This document shows positions 1 to 11,370 of a DNA stretch of 64,000 bases, one piece after another (the stretch's first letter is position 1; each line of letters opens with the position of its first letter). This DNA is from Paratinospora sagittata. Taxonomy: Eukaryota; Streptophyta; Magnoliopsida; Ranunculales; Menispermaceae. The DNA lies in contig CM069611.1 in assembly GCA_035771175.1 (NCBI GenBank), forward strand, positions 16,048,866 to 16,112,865, written 5' to 3'. Below the pieces are notes generated by a model that saw only the letters and a program-made list of their open reading frames with translations, had not been told where the DNA came from and made no database searches. Position numbers and translations under genes: made by a program.

Positions 1-3000
1 ACGGCATGGCTGATCAATTCCATGGATGCCTCAATTGCAAAGCCTTATCTATTTATGAAGTCTGCTAAGGAGGTATGGGACTCTGTTCGTGAAACTTACT
101 CTGACTTGGAGAATTCTTCACAGATCTTCGAGTTGAGGACTCAACTGTGGCAATCCAAGCAAGGAAATCGTGATGTCACAAGCTACTATAATGAGATGGT
201 GGCATGGTGGCAAGAACTGGATCAATGTCATGATGTTGTGTTGGAGAGCCAAGCTGATTTTCTTCGACAGAAGAAGCGTGAAGAGAACGATCGCGTCTTC
301 ATGCTGCTTTCCGGGATTCAGCGCAACCTGGATGATGTCAAGGGAAGAATTCTCGGCCGCCGTCCTCTTCCTTCCATTCGAGAGGTGTTTTCTGAGATTC
401 GTTTGGAGGAAAGTCGCAGGAAGATTTTGTACAACAATGACCCTTTTACAGTAGATTACAGCTCCGATACGTCTGAATTGTTTGTCAAAGAGGCTGAGTC
501 CGGTGGTGACAAGAAAAAGAAGCCTTGGTGTGACTTCTGCAAAAAATTCTGGCATACTTGTGAGACTTGCTGGAAAATACATGGGAAACCACCTGGTGGG
601 AAGCCGCCTCGTCCTGAGCGAGCTCTTCAAACTGTGGCTGAACTTCCTCAAGAGCATCACATCAACTCCGGGCAGTCTCCATTCACGAAGGAACAAATAG
701 AGCAATTGTTGAATCTATTACAATCGTCTCAGGATAAACCTTCCTGTTCCTTTGTCCAAAATGGTAAACCTAAGTCCGTGTCATCCTTTGTTTGTTCCCA
801 ACCTAAGACCACCTGGATTATTGATTCAGGGGCCTCCGACCACATGACTAGTTGTTCCAGTTTTTTCTTCTCATATAAACCTTGTGCAGGAAATCGCAAA
901 GTTAGAATAGCAGATGGTTCTTTTTTTGCTATTGCTGGTATAGGCGATATAAAACTTTCTGATGTGCTGACCTTGTCTAATGTCCTACATGTGCCTAAAT
1001 TATCTTGTAATCTTATCTCTATCAGTAAACTAACATCCACTCTTAATTGTTCTGCCACTTTTCTCTCCTCCTACTGTGAATTTCAGGATCTGGCCTCGGG
1101 GACGATGATTGGCAGTGCTAGGGAGTGTGATGGCCTTTACTTTCTAGATGAGGGAACGTACTTGAATAAAGAGGTTCGACGGAATACTTGCCTGAAAATT
1201 GCTTATGATTTCAATAACGATGAGATTTATTTATGGCATTTTAGACTAGGTCATGCAAATTTTCATTATTTACAACAATTGTTTCCTGTTTTATTTCGCA
1301 ATAAAAATCCATCTTCTTTTCAGTGTGAAATTTGTGTGTGATCCAAGCATCATCGCAGTACATATCCTCCACGTGTTTATACACCTTCAAAACCTTTTGC
1401 ACTAGTACACAGTGACCTTTGGGGTCCTTCAAGAGTGTTTACTTGTCATGGAAAACGTTGGTTTATTACTCTAATCGATGATCACACTAGAGTTAGTTGG
1501 GTTTATTTACTCAACGAAAAGTCTGAAGTGGAAACTATTTTCAAAAATTTTTATCATGTGGTTCAAAATCAATTTCACATGAGTATACAGATTCTAAAAA
1601 GTGATAATGGTCGTGAATACTTTTCTCAAGTCTTAGGAAGATTTTTTGATGAAAAAGGAATTGTTCAACAGTGTTCTTGTAACGACACTCCTTAACAGAA
1701 CGACATTGCCGAGAGGAAGAACAGACACCTTCTTGAGATAAGTCGTGCTTTACTTTTCTCTAATAAGGTTCCTAAATATCTGTGGGGAAAGGCTATTTTG
1801 CATGCCACTTATCTGATGAATATATTGCCATCTAAAATCTTAAAGTTTCAAACACAAATCACTTGTCTTCAAAATCTATTTCCACAATCTCGGTTGTTTA
1901 ATACTATGTCCTTGAAAATATTCGGATGCATTGTATTTATTAGGAATCCTATTAGGAATGCTAGTAAACTTGACCCCAAAGCCCGAAAATGTGTGTTTGT
2001 TGGGATTGCTCCTAATCAAAAAGGGTAGAAGTGTTTTGACCCGGTTTTTTAAAAAAATGTTTGTCACAATGGATGTTAAATTCTTTGAAAATATTCCTTT
2101 TTTTAATCCTCATCTTCAGGGGAAGAACTCGGTTAAAGATTCGAATTTGGCAAATCTAGGAATATCAAATAATAGGTTTAATCCTCATCACAATCTCAGG
2201 AACATTGCGAATAACAAAAACTGTGATCTCTTATTAGATCTAGATTTAGATTTTCTAGGATCTGATTCTAATAGAGGAAACGAAAAGATAAGGCAAGTTG
2301 AAGAGATAAATGTGAGAGAAAATCTAGAGTTAGTTAACCAAAGTGCACTTCTTTAAGTCTAGGAAATTTGGATATTCCTGACCTTGAAAAAACTCCACAT
2401 GAACATATTGAATCTCAACGGCCACTGGAAAAAGAATGCAACGATCAGAATAGAAAATGATTTGGGCAACTATATGAAAAGACGTTCACTCATCGACGAA
2501 TTGAAGCCACTACACCCTTGCCTCGTCACGAATCTGAACCAAGGCTGGAAAATGAAATTGGTAAGTCTTTTGACCCTTCTAATCCTGAGTTTGATCTGCC
2601 AACAGCCCTTAGAAAAGAAAAAAGGTCGTGTGTCAAATATCCTATGTATCAGTTTGTATCTAACTCAAAACTCTCATATTTTGCTACTTTTACAACAAAT
2701 GTCTCGAATGTTCAGATTCCAAATAACATGCAGGAGGCTCTAAATGTTCCGGAGTGGAGAAAGGCTGTTCTTGAGGAGATGAGTGCTCTTGAGAGAAATT
2801 AGACATGGAAACTTGAAGAGCTCCCAAAGGACACTCCCACAGTTGGCTGCAAATGAGTTTTCACACCAAAGTTCAACGTCGACGGAACACTTGAGAGACA
2901 CAAAGCTCGACTGATTGCCAAGGGGTTTACACAAACCTATGGCATTGACTACACCGAGACTTTTGCTCCGGTAGCCAAACTTAACACAGTTCGAATTTTG

Positions 3001-4252
3001 TTGTCTATTGCAGCGAATTTAGACTAGCCTTTACGACAGTTCGACGTGAAAAACGCGTTTTTGAACGGCAGATTGGAGGAATAAGTCTACATGCTTCCAC
3101 CGCCAGGTTTTGAACACAAGTTCGGAGCCAAAGTGTGCAGATTGGAAAAGGCGTTCTACGAACTCAAACAGTCACCACGCGCGTGGTTTGAAAGGTTCAC
3201 ACAAGTGGTGAAGAAACAGGGCTATTCTCAAGCACAATCAGACCATACTTTGTTCACTCGCTACTCCAGCGGTGGAAAGATTGCAGTCCTGATCGTCTAC
3301 GTCGATGATATACTTCTCACTGGAACTGACCAAGAAGAATTGGAAGCAATGAAGAACAAACTCTCCAAAGAGTTTGAGATCAAAGATCTAGGAGAGATGA
3401 AGTATTTTTTGGCTATAGAGGTTGCACGGTCTAAACAAAGAATTATTGTTTCTCAACGGAAGTACATTATGGATCTCTTGAAGGACTCGGGAATGAGTGG
3501 TTGTCGTCCTATAAATACTCCTATCGATCTGAAAAAAAAGCTTGGTAATGTCAACCAAGGAAACCCGGTGGATATTCAGCAATACCAGCGGCTTGGTGGG
3601 AGGCTCATTTACCTCTCCCACACACGGCCTGATATTGCATTCGCTGTGAGCATGGTGAGTTAGTTCATGCACCGCCCTTATGACGAACACCTTGAGGCTG
3701 CCTATCGGATTCTGAGGTATTTGAAGAGTAATTCAGGTAAAGGTCTTCTTTTCAAAAAAGGAGATAATAGGAGCATCGAAGCCTTCACGGACGCAGATTG
3801 GGCTGGTTCCATCACGGACAGAAAGTCGACTTCGGGATATTGCACCTATGTATGAGGAAACTTGGTAACCTGGAGGAGTAAAAAATAGAGTGTGGTTGCT
3901 CGGAGCAGCGCAGAGGCCGAGTATAGGGCGATGGCTAATGGAGTCTGCGAGATTCTATGCATAAAACGAGTTCTCAAGGAGTTGAAACTGGAAGCCAATC
4001 TACCTATTAAGCTATTTTTCGACAACAAGGCTGCAATAAGCATTGCACACAACCCCGTACAACACGACAGGACCAAGCATATAGAGGTTGATCGACACTT
4101 CATAAAGGAGAATTTGGAAGCAGGAGTCACCTGTATTCCTTTCTTGAAGTCCGAAGATCAGACTGCAGACATCTTAACGAAGGGTTTATTCAAACCGACA
4201 TTTGATTTTCTTATAAACAAGTTGGGCATGTATGATATCTATGCATCAACTT
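1..4252 (+). pseudogene. copia-A gag-pol polyprotein, broken
   Basis: The open frame from the window edge to 1341 holds a UBN2-type gag region, a CX2CX4HX4C zinc knuckle near 529-575, the protease motif WIIDSGASDHM near 814-850 and the GAG-pre-integrase motif LWHFRLGHA near 1231. The same frame continues through stops at 1339 and 1693 with integrase motifs HSDLWGP (about 1411) and SDNGREY (about 1600). A frameshift lies near 2030, where frame changes within the integrase C-terminal part. RT resumes near 2518 and carries the catalytic YVDDILL near 3299-3319; RNase H has TDADWAGS near 3787, and the C-terminus ends at 4252. In-frame stops interrupt the RT/RNase H part at 2800, 2854, 3025, 3082, 3661, 3853 and 3886. 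Family alignment suggests former Trp or Gln codons at most of these. It cannot make a full polyprotein. Confidence 0.92.
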
Positions 4253-4259
4253 GAGGGGG
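4251..4259 (+). other. Polypurine tract of copia-A
   Basis: The run ttgaggggg directly follows the RNase H stop and sits two bases before the LTR start, the usual place for second-strand priming in Ty1/copia. Confidence 0.8.
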
Positions 4260-4261
4260 TG

Positions 4262-4476
4262 TGTAGATTAAAGTCATGTACTTAGTCATAGGCTGTTAGG
4301 TTGTTACCTTATACTTAGGAACACATGTTAGATAGGTTGTTATTTTAGATCCTATTTTCTAGTTAGATCCTATTTTCTAGCCTTTGTATCTATCTGTTCA
4401 GATAGCTTTTGTAACTCTATTTAAAATCCTTTCTGCTGATTAATGAATTAAGCCATTTTTATTCTCTAAAACTACA
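4262..4476 (+). repeat. 3' LTR of copia-A (215 bp)
   Basis: Starts TGTAGATTAAAG after the polypurine tract and ends CTACA where homology to the ORF0 tail of family T begins. The short length fits many plant copia LTRs. The start could be two bases earlier, because the sequence reads tgtgtag. Confidence 0.75.
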
Positions 4477-5546
4477 AAAGAAAAGTTTACAATGCCAGTA
4501 ATCAATCTTGATTTTCCTACCTACTACCGCTCCTTCTAGACCTCCTGCTAGGTACATAACGACTACTACCAAAAGGTTGAGAATTTGCTCGTTCTGCTTC
4601 GATGTTTTGCATACGTGTTAATATATCATTTTGAGTCTCTCTCATTTCAGCAATATTGGATGCCATTACATTTAACTGTTCAAATGGGTTAGTCGATTGT
4701 CCCATTGGTGGTTGATGGGTCGATTGTCCCATAGGTGGAGGGTAGGCCATAGGCATTGGGGGAAAGTATTGGTTGTACGGGTGACTCATAGGTGAAGGGT
4801 AGTTGTTTTGATTATACGGGGATCCCCTAACTAGAACTCCTTGGATATTTGGATTTGTTTGAGGTGAAAAGTTTTGAAAGAATGGGCTCATTGGGATGTT
4901 TTGCCCTCCAAAGTTTGGAGCTGCCCAATACTGTTGTTGTTGGTTTACAGCAACTTGTGAAACTGGCCGATACGGTACCTCAAGAGTTAGAAACCTTTGG
5001 TACGAAGTGTTGCCTTGAGTTGGCACGTTCCAGGTCGGTGGATTTGCTTGAGTATTTTGTTTATCTTGATTTTGATTTAGGGTGGCAAATAACTCTTCCT
5101 CAGTGAATAGGGATTGGTTGGATCATTATTCGGGGCTGGGTTTGATGTAGGATTCTGATTTGGCTCATTATTTGGTACTTCCCTAACAGGAATCTTGCGT
5201 TGACTTTTTCGAAGACAACGTCCATGTTCGTCTCTCATTCTTTCGGTATTTCCTATCGTCGCACCGAATACTTCTTCATCAGTTACCCCTCCCCTCGTGA
5301 CATATATCTTGAAGATAGAAGATGTTGTGACCGGCTCAGTGATCTGCTTCGAAGTCCCATCAAAAGTGTTGATGTTTGCTTCGTATAGCATCCTCATGAT
5401 CAAGACTCCGTAATCGAGGAATTCCTTTCTCAAAGGGTTTTGAATCACCCTTAGCATTTGTTGGATGATGATGTGTGGTAGGGAGACCTTTATTTCCTTC
5501 TTTATGCAGTATAACACAAGAAGTTGAGCCCTTGACATAGTGCCTC
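4477..5546 (-). pseudogene. 3' part of ORF0, reverse-strand family T element
   Basis: The reverse complement matches 8218-9250 of the + strand copy nearly base for base, so this is the distal part of the same extra ORF. Reading on the - strand it gives a globular segment, a charged stretch, then a Pro/Gln/Asn/Tyr-rich tail with repeated MGQSTHQPP-like units, a short coiled-coil-like segment and a basic Ser/Arg C-terminus ending at 4517. The first part (5538-5077) and the tail (5026-4517) are open but in different frames. It is separated from its 5' part (16870-17120) by the inserted + strand element. Relative to the intact copy, the stretch equivalent to about 7938-8217 is missing at the junction. 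Confidence 0.8.
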
Positions 5547-7012
5547 AAAAAAAAAATATTTCGTTTGGACAGAAATGCCCGGACTTTCGGGCAGCTGCCC
5601 GGACGAACGAGCACCTGCTTGTACGTCCGGACATCCGGGCAGCCCGCCCGAACGTTCAGGCGCCAAAACCACTAGATAAACCAACCCTCTCATCTTTATT
5701 TTTCACACCAAATTCACTCCAAATTATGATTTTTCCTCCTCTTTTCACTCATTCTGAGTTTTTAGTTTTTTGAGACTCTCTGTTCGAGACTCTCGATGTG
5801 GTGCGACGAAGTTCTGTCCGGAGGAAAGCGTCAGATTTGAAAAAGAAGAAGTTCTTATCTAAAGGTCAGCAACGAAACATAGATTTGCGTGTTTTATAAC
5901 CTTTATTAAAGTTTACATTCAGTTATTATTATATCTACTGTTCATTTACACTGTATTATGTCATATAATGTTTATACTGTCGCACTTATGCCTGTATATT
6001 TGGAATTCATGTATTACACTGCTATAATGTCGGATTTGTGGTCAATCTGGCTCCACAAGACTCGGTCTTGTCCTCAGTAACTTTAAATAGTGAACGGGAG
6101 GCAGCGGGCTGCTCTAGGCGATTGGTATTTAAGCAGACCTTGTGTCTCACCTCTCAACTGGGGACTGATCTAGTTGGTCTTATAGAAAGCTATCAGCTTA
6201 TACAAGTAATACTGAATGTCTTAACCTTGCACGTCATGATACCAACTCTAATAAGGATCACCATACGTTGCCAAAATCAGTCTAAATGTCAAGAAAAGAC
6301 CAGACCAGTAGACTAGACCATTTCATGCATTGGCGTCATACATATCACCACCTAAGGACGTATATGGTTTATGACTCATAGAATAGTTAGGAGCATTGCT
6401 CGCTATTCATTATATTTCTCTGGAGAGGGACGTACAATGAGAACCCGACTATGCCTGGGGAGGGACATCAGTATGTGGATTTAGAGCATCGATCTTGAGG
6501 AGGGACGTACAATAGAACCTGGCTACGATAGGAAAGAACGTCCGGACAGACATTTGTACGTGAACTCAGGCGACGTACGTTCATCAAACCAATACGAGAC
6601 GGTGTCATGCATACATACATATTGATTGATTATGATGCTCACATGTGTATTTTAGATATTTGATATTGAAGTATGCTTTATTAATTGTTATACTCACGAA
6701 CTATTTTACCCACTGAGCGCGTTAAGCTCACTCCATTATTATCCAACTTTTCACAGGAAATTAGGGTGGACTGGGTGCAGGTTTATGGGGCCCACATTTT
6801 GTACCCTCTGTATTATTAATTGGAGATTTTGGGGAGTATGTTCCCTTGACGGTTTCATGTACAAATTATATTCTGAATTAAATGAAATCAGATTTGTACT
6901 ATGTATCATATTTTCCGCTGCGCACTCTGTGGTTACCATTGTTATTATTTCAAATGCTCGCCCCGTCCGCGAGTGTACCGCCAGTTTAGGCGCATCCAAG
7001 CGGGGTGTGACA
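5547..7012 (+). repeat. 5' LTR of family T copy 1, 5' terminal 20 bp lost
   Basis: Collinear with 15351-16869 and with the reverse complement of 18071-19494. Ends GGGGTGTGACA, five bases before the PBS. The terminal TGTAATACCC seen in the reverse copy is absent; the LTR begins in its A-run directly after the ORF0 fragment. It contains a GC-rich CCGGAC/GGGCA array at about 5575-5660, a degraded TATA element (ctagataaac near 5672) and a repeated gagggacgtacaatgagaacc motif at about 6424-6560. Confidence 0.9.
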
Positions 7013-7017
7013 TTTAA

Positions 7018-7029
7018 TGGTATCAGAGC
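7018..7029 (+). other. Primer-binding site, tRNA-iMet type
   Basis: TGGTATCAGAGC is the standard plant initiator-tRNA-Met primer-binding site, five bases after the LTR end. It fixes the orientation of the element. Confidence 0.93.
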
Positions 7030-7080
7030 GTACAGTCTACGACCCGCCCAAGCCCACCAAATTAGGGGAAGAAAATTTTA

Positions 7081-7247
7081 TTAGATATATATATCTCTAG
7101 AACTATATATATATATATGAATTGTATATAGTTGAGATTAATATTAAATATATATCTAGGAAAACTATATATGATTTTTATATAGTTTGATTTAAATATA
7201 TATATGGTTATGATTGAATATATATATCTATATACCTTAGTATATAT

Positions 7248-7294
<47 letters not shown>

Positions 7295-7565
7295 TATTAT
7301 TGATGAAAAATTTGAATTAAAAATGTTATTAGATATAAATATATCTTTAGAACTATATATATGAATTATATATAGTTAAGATTTGTATTAAATATATATC
7401 TAAGAAAACTATATATGATTTTTATATAGTTTAATTTCAAATATATACATATATATAGTTGATTTATGAAAACTATATATATGGTTATGATTAAATATAT
7501 ATATCTATACATTCATATATGAATACGATATATATACATCATATTCCTAATGAAGAATTTTGATT
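7081..7565 (+). repeat. AT-rich leader with two tandem copies of a roughly 240-bp unit
   Basis: Two diverged tandem copies (about 7081-7318 and 7321-7560) share the order tagaactatata, attaaatatata, aaaactatatatgatt, ggttatgatt, ending near tgatgaa/aatgaag. An (AT)n run lies at 7252-7292. The reverse copy has three units in the equivalent leader (17250-18000). Confidence 0.8.
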
Positions 7566-7684
7566 TCATGATGGCATAAACATTAAGAATAGAAAATATT
7601 GTCCAACTGACAAGGCATAAATCTTAAAAATGTTAGGAATATATTTTGTGTCTTTCACAAATTTATTTTCCTTTCAGCAAAAGA

Positions 7685-9228
7685 ATGACCTCAAGTGAAG
7701 GAGCAACTTCCAGTAGTAGGGAACCAATTCCCACTAGACTCAAGGAATTGTTTAAGAGGGAGGTTATGACTATGAGGAGCATCGACAATAGAGATCTTCG
7801 TCTTCGTCCGATCCTTCATGAAAAACTAGCAACTCTGGGTTGGTTGAACATAACAAAAGGTCAGGGTCACGTCTCTTACAGCTTGGTGAGATCTTTCTAC
7901 GAAGCCATGAATTTTGTGAGACTTCAAGAAGATGGTATCAGCCCCGTTGGAGACAACAGTCATGGGGTAAAAATTTCTATCAACATCGAGACTATTGCTC
8001 GACTTATGGAGATTCCAATTGAGGAGAGAATTATTGATCCATATGAACCCCAGACAATTGCAGAAATCGTAGAGTCAAATGAACAATTGTTCAATTCCCC
8101 ACCAAAGAGCCATACACTCAATCGATGTTAACTAACCTCCCAAACAATTATCTTAAGCCATATCTTGTCGGCCTTGGAAAGATCGTGTTCGGCAACATCT
8201 TGCCAGAAAGGGGGACTCGAGGCACTATGTCAAGTGCCCAACTTCTTGTGTTGTATTGCATAGAAAAGAAAATAAAGGTCTCCCTACCACACATCATCAT
8301 CCAACAAATGTTGAGGGTGATTCAAAACCCTTTGAGAAAGGAATTCCTCGGTTATGGAGTCTTGATCATGAGGATACTATACGAAGCAAACATCGACACT
8401 TTTGATGGGACTTCGAGGCAAATCATTGAGCCAGTTACAACATCTTCTATCTTCAAGATATATGTCCCGAGGGGAGGGGTAACTGACGAGGAAGTATTCG
8501 GCATGACGATAGGAAATGCCGAAAGAATGAGAGACGAACATGGATGTTGCCTTCGAAGAAGTCGACGCAAGATTCCCGTCAGGGAAGTACCAAATAGTGA
8601 GCCAAATCAAAATCCTACGTGAAACCCAGCCCCAAATAATGATCCAACCGATCATCTATTCACTGAAGAAGATTTATTTACCAACCTAAATCAACCTCAA
8701 GATAAACAAAGTACTCAAGGCAACACGTCGTACCAAAGGTTTCCAACACCTGAGGTACCATGTTAGCCATTCCCGCAAGTTCCTGTAACCCAACAACAAC
8801 AGTATTGGGCGGCACCAAATCTTGGAGGGCAGAACATCCCAATGAGCCCACTGTTTCAAAACTTTTCACCTCAAACAAATCCAAATATCCTAAGGGTTCC
8901 AGTTAGGGGATCCCCGTACAATCAAAATAATTACCTTTCACCTATGAATCACCTGTACAACCAATACTTTCCCTCATAGCCTATGGCCTACCCTCCACCT
9001 ATGGGACAATCAACCCATCAACCACCAATGGGACAATCGACTAACCTATTTGAACAGTTAAATGTGATGGCATCCAATATTGCTGAAATGAGAGACTCAA
9101 AATAATATATTAACACGTATGTAAAACTTCGAAGCAGAGTGAGCAAACTCTCAACCTTTCGTTAGTAGTTGTTCTGTACCTAGCAGAAGATCTAGAAGGA
9201 GCAGTAGTAGGCAGGAAAATCAAGATTG
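7685..9228 (+). pseudogene. ORF0, extra ORF upstream of gag in family T, resembles 'putative plant transposon protein' proteins
   Basis: ATG at 7685 lies 7 nt after a pyrimidine-rich splice-acceptor-like CAG. The N-terminal 150 residues contain GWLNITKGQGHVSY, LVRSFYEAMNF and IARLMEIPIEE. This pattern resembles the N-terminal domain of plant proteins annotated as putative plant transposon proteins (from memory, not searched). A frameshift near 8110 moves to the frame running from 8125 to 8622, followed by stops near 8622, 8764 and 8979. The tail is Pro/Gln/Asn-rich and ends in a short coiled-coil-like segment. The same ORF, with the same position relative to LTR and PBS, is in the reverse copy, so it belongs to the element and is not a chance insertion. 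Its function is unknown; it is not gag, which starts at 10009 with its own zinc knuckle. Confidence 0.72.
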
Positions 9229-9229
9229 A

Positions 9230-9957
9230 TTACTGGCATTGTAAATTTTTCTTTTATATATGAATGAAATGTTTTGTTTAAAGACTATCTTTGGTGGGCC
9301 GACTTGCAACCATTCTTTCTTTTGTATCACTAACTTTGGAGTGGTATGGGACACAACAAAATTGGAAGATACTAAATAAAATGTGGAAGTAAGGAAACCC
9401 ATGACCTTGTGTGAAAAGAAACATTTGGAGAAAGTTGCATTACTAACATTATCACTAAGTTTACACGGTATAGGACGAGTAAACTTGGAAGATACTATTG
9501 TTGAACTACTATTCAGCCGATGTTTTTAGAGACTGTGTTCATGTAACTTAACTCGGTTAACACCCTTATTACCAAAGTCTTGTGGTATGGGACACACGAA
9601 CTTGGATGATAATCGAAAAGACTAAGAGTAAGAGTTTGAATGCATAAGATTGCGATAAAACGTTAGATCAGGATATTTACCGAGGCAAATCTTAGAATTC
9701 TTATGACTCGTATGGATTTTCAATGAAATATATATGTATGTTCACAAAGACCAGAACCAAATCATTTTAAATACTTGCAAAGTTTTATACTTATTATATA
9801 AACACTTTAACCTTGTTTTTACACCATGGCCAAACATACGAGGCACATAAAATTATTTGATTCCTCAACAAAAACCTTACACTATACTTAAAAAAATAAG
9901 TGATTTTAATATTGCAGTACTCTCGAAATTGTTGCTGAGCATACTATAACATTACAC
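9230..9957 (+). repeat. ORF0-gag spacer with three degenerate repeats
   Basis: No coding region. A degenerate motif around tggtatgggaca followed by aacttggaagata recurs at about 9331-9371, 9458-9497 and 9571-9612, spaced about 120 bp. A similar motif is in the interior of family C (about 56480-56740, opposite strand). Confidence 0.6.
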
Positions 9958-10008
9958 TTGGCTACAGTTTCTAAATCTTGGTTTTATTTTCTCCTTGCCA
10001 GTGAGAAA

Positions 10009-11370
10009 ATGCAAACCAGGAAGAGAGGAAGGCCACGTACTGTCCGTCCAATAGTGGAGGCACCTCATGACATTCAGGAACCGCCGCCTCCAACGGCAGC
10101 ACGATTTACACCCGACACTGCCACTACATCTGGGCAGGAAATACCATTACCACCCGCACCCTTTGCCATGCCTTCGAGCATGGAAACCTTCTTCGCCGGA
10201 TTTATTGAGGCGATGAAAGTCACAGTTCAAACTGTCATTCGTGAGACCGCGGTAAGTCCGGTTGCCACTATTCAGGTACCTGTACGATTTGGATCGGAAG
10301 CTCAAACCGATCAGATTACCATGTACAAGAGGCTACAACCTCTTACTTTTGCTGGCACCATTGATGATGATGAGGTGCAAAAGTGGTTGGATGAGTCAAA
10401 GAAGCTCTTGATGCAATGAGAGTCGATGAGACTCGAAAAATTCCACTAGCGACCTACCAACTTGTTGGTGGGGCAAACACATGGTGGATAACAGTGAAAG
10501 AGGACCCAAGGGTCAACACAACAGATATGACTTGGCAACAGTTCGAGTCATTATTTATTGATGAGTATTTCCCCGACGCTGTGAAGAAGCAGAAATGCCA
10601 GAAATTCGCTAAGTTATACCAGGGCAGCATGACCGTCAGGGAATATGCTGGAAAGTTCAAAGAATTATCAGTCTACTCTCTCTCCACCATCTCAACGGAG
10701 CAAGATAAGACTGAGAAATTTTATAATGGCCTTCGCCATGATATTCGACAAGCCTTGTCGATCTTGGATCTCAAGATTTACAAGGAGGTTGTTGACAAGT
10801 CCATGAGCTTTGAACAAGAGAAGATCTTATAGGAGCAGAGAATGAATAAGGGAAAATGGCCTGCAATGTTTTCCTAACAAGGCTCACAACAGGGCAACAA
10901 GAAGAAGCCCTACTACAATCAAAACCCAGCCCTCCCAACCCCTATTTCGAAGAATGAGGCCATAACACCTGCGGCTGAACCTTCAAACCCTAACCATCAG
11001 GGTTTTCGTAATTGTGGCCGCGGAGGTCATTATGGAAGGGGTGGCCGTAGAAACGGCAATGGAATAGGTGGTGGTCGACACCACAATCAGCATGGCCAGC
11101 AGAACAATCAGCTTGGCCAACAGAACCATCCGCAATATCAACCGACGTGTTTCAACTGCGGCCAGAAGGCCCATGTAAAATATTTCTGTCCTCATCCTCA
11201 GCAATCTATTCCCGTTGTTCCAGTCCATCAAGCACCACCTACTTCTAATGCCCAACCCAGGCAGAACCAGCAGAACCAGGGTCAACGGAATCAGGGCAGA
11301 GCATTTGCCATCGCTCAACAACCCCTCCCAGACAACAACGTAGTCGATGGTACTTTTCCTTTGTTAATAC
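10009..11370 (+). pseudogene. gag of family T copy 1
   Basis: The ATG at 10009 (MQTRKRGRPRT) lies 7 nt after a splice-acceptor-like ctccttgccag; the frame is open upstream to 9958, so the start is uncertain. Retrotransposon-gag signature follows (QKWLDESKKLL, GGANTWW, FIDEYFPDAVK, REYAGKF). A one-base frameshift lies near 10400-10416 and a stop at 10830. After a Gly/Arg/Asn/Gln-rich linker comes the CCHC knuckle CFNCGQKAHVKYFC near 11152-11193. Nucleic-acid packaging is the expected role from the family. Confidence 0.85.

Larger units (their letters stand above)
1..4476 (+). mobile_element. Ty1/copia retrotransposon copia-A, 5' end outside the window, decayed
   Basis: Coding order gag, zinc knuckle, protease, GAG-pre-integrase, integrase, RT, RNase H is diagnostic of Ty1/copia (integrase before RT). 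It ends in a purine-rich tract and a short LTR. The 5' LTR and gag N-terminus lie left of the window. The right edge abuts an internal fragment of a family T element (ORF0 tail, - strand), so copia-A appears to have inserted into that element; a 5-bp duplication would read aaaga at 4477-4481 but the left partner is not visible. Confidence 0.93.

Noticed and set aside
7252..7292. (AT)n stretch with an open frame of Ile/Tyr repeats on the - strand
   Set aside because: Low-complexity microsatellite; no codon bias or homology expected.
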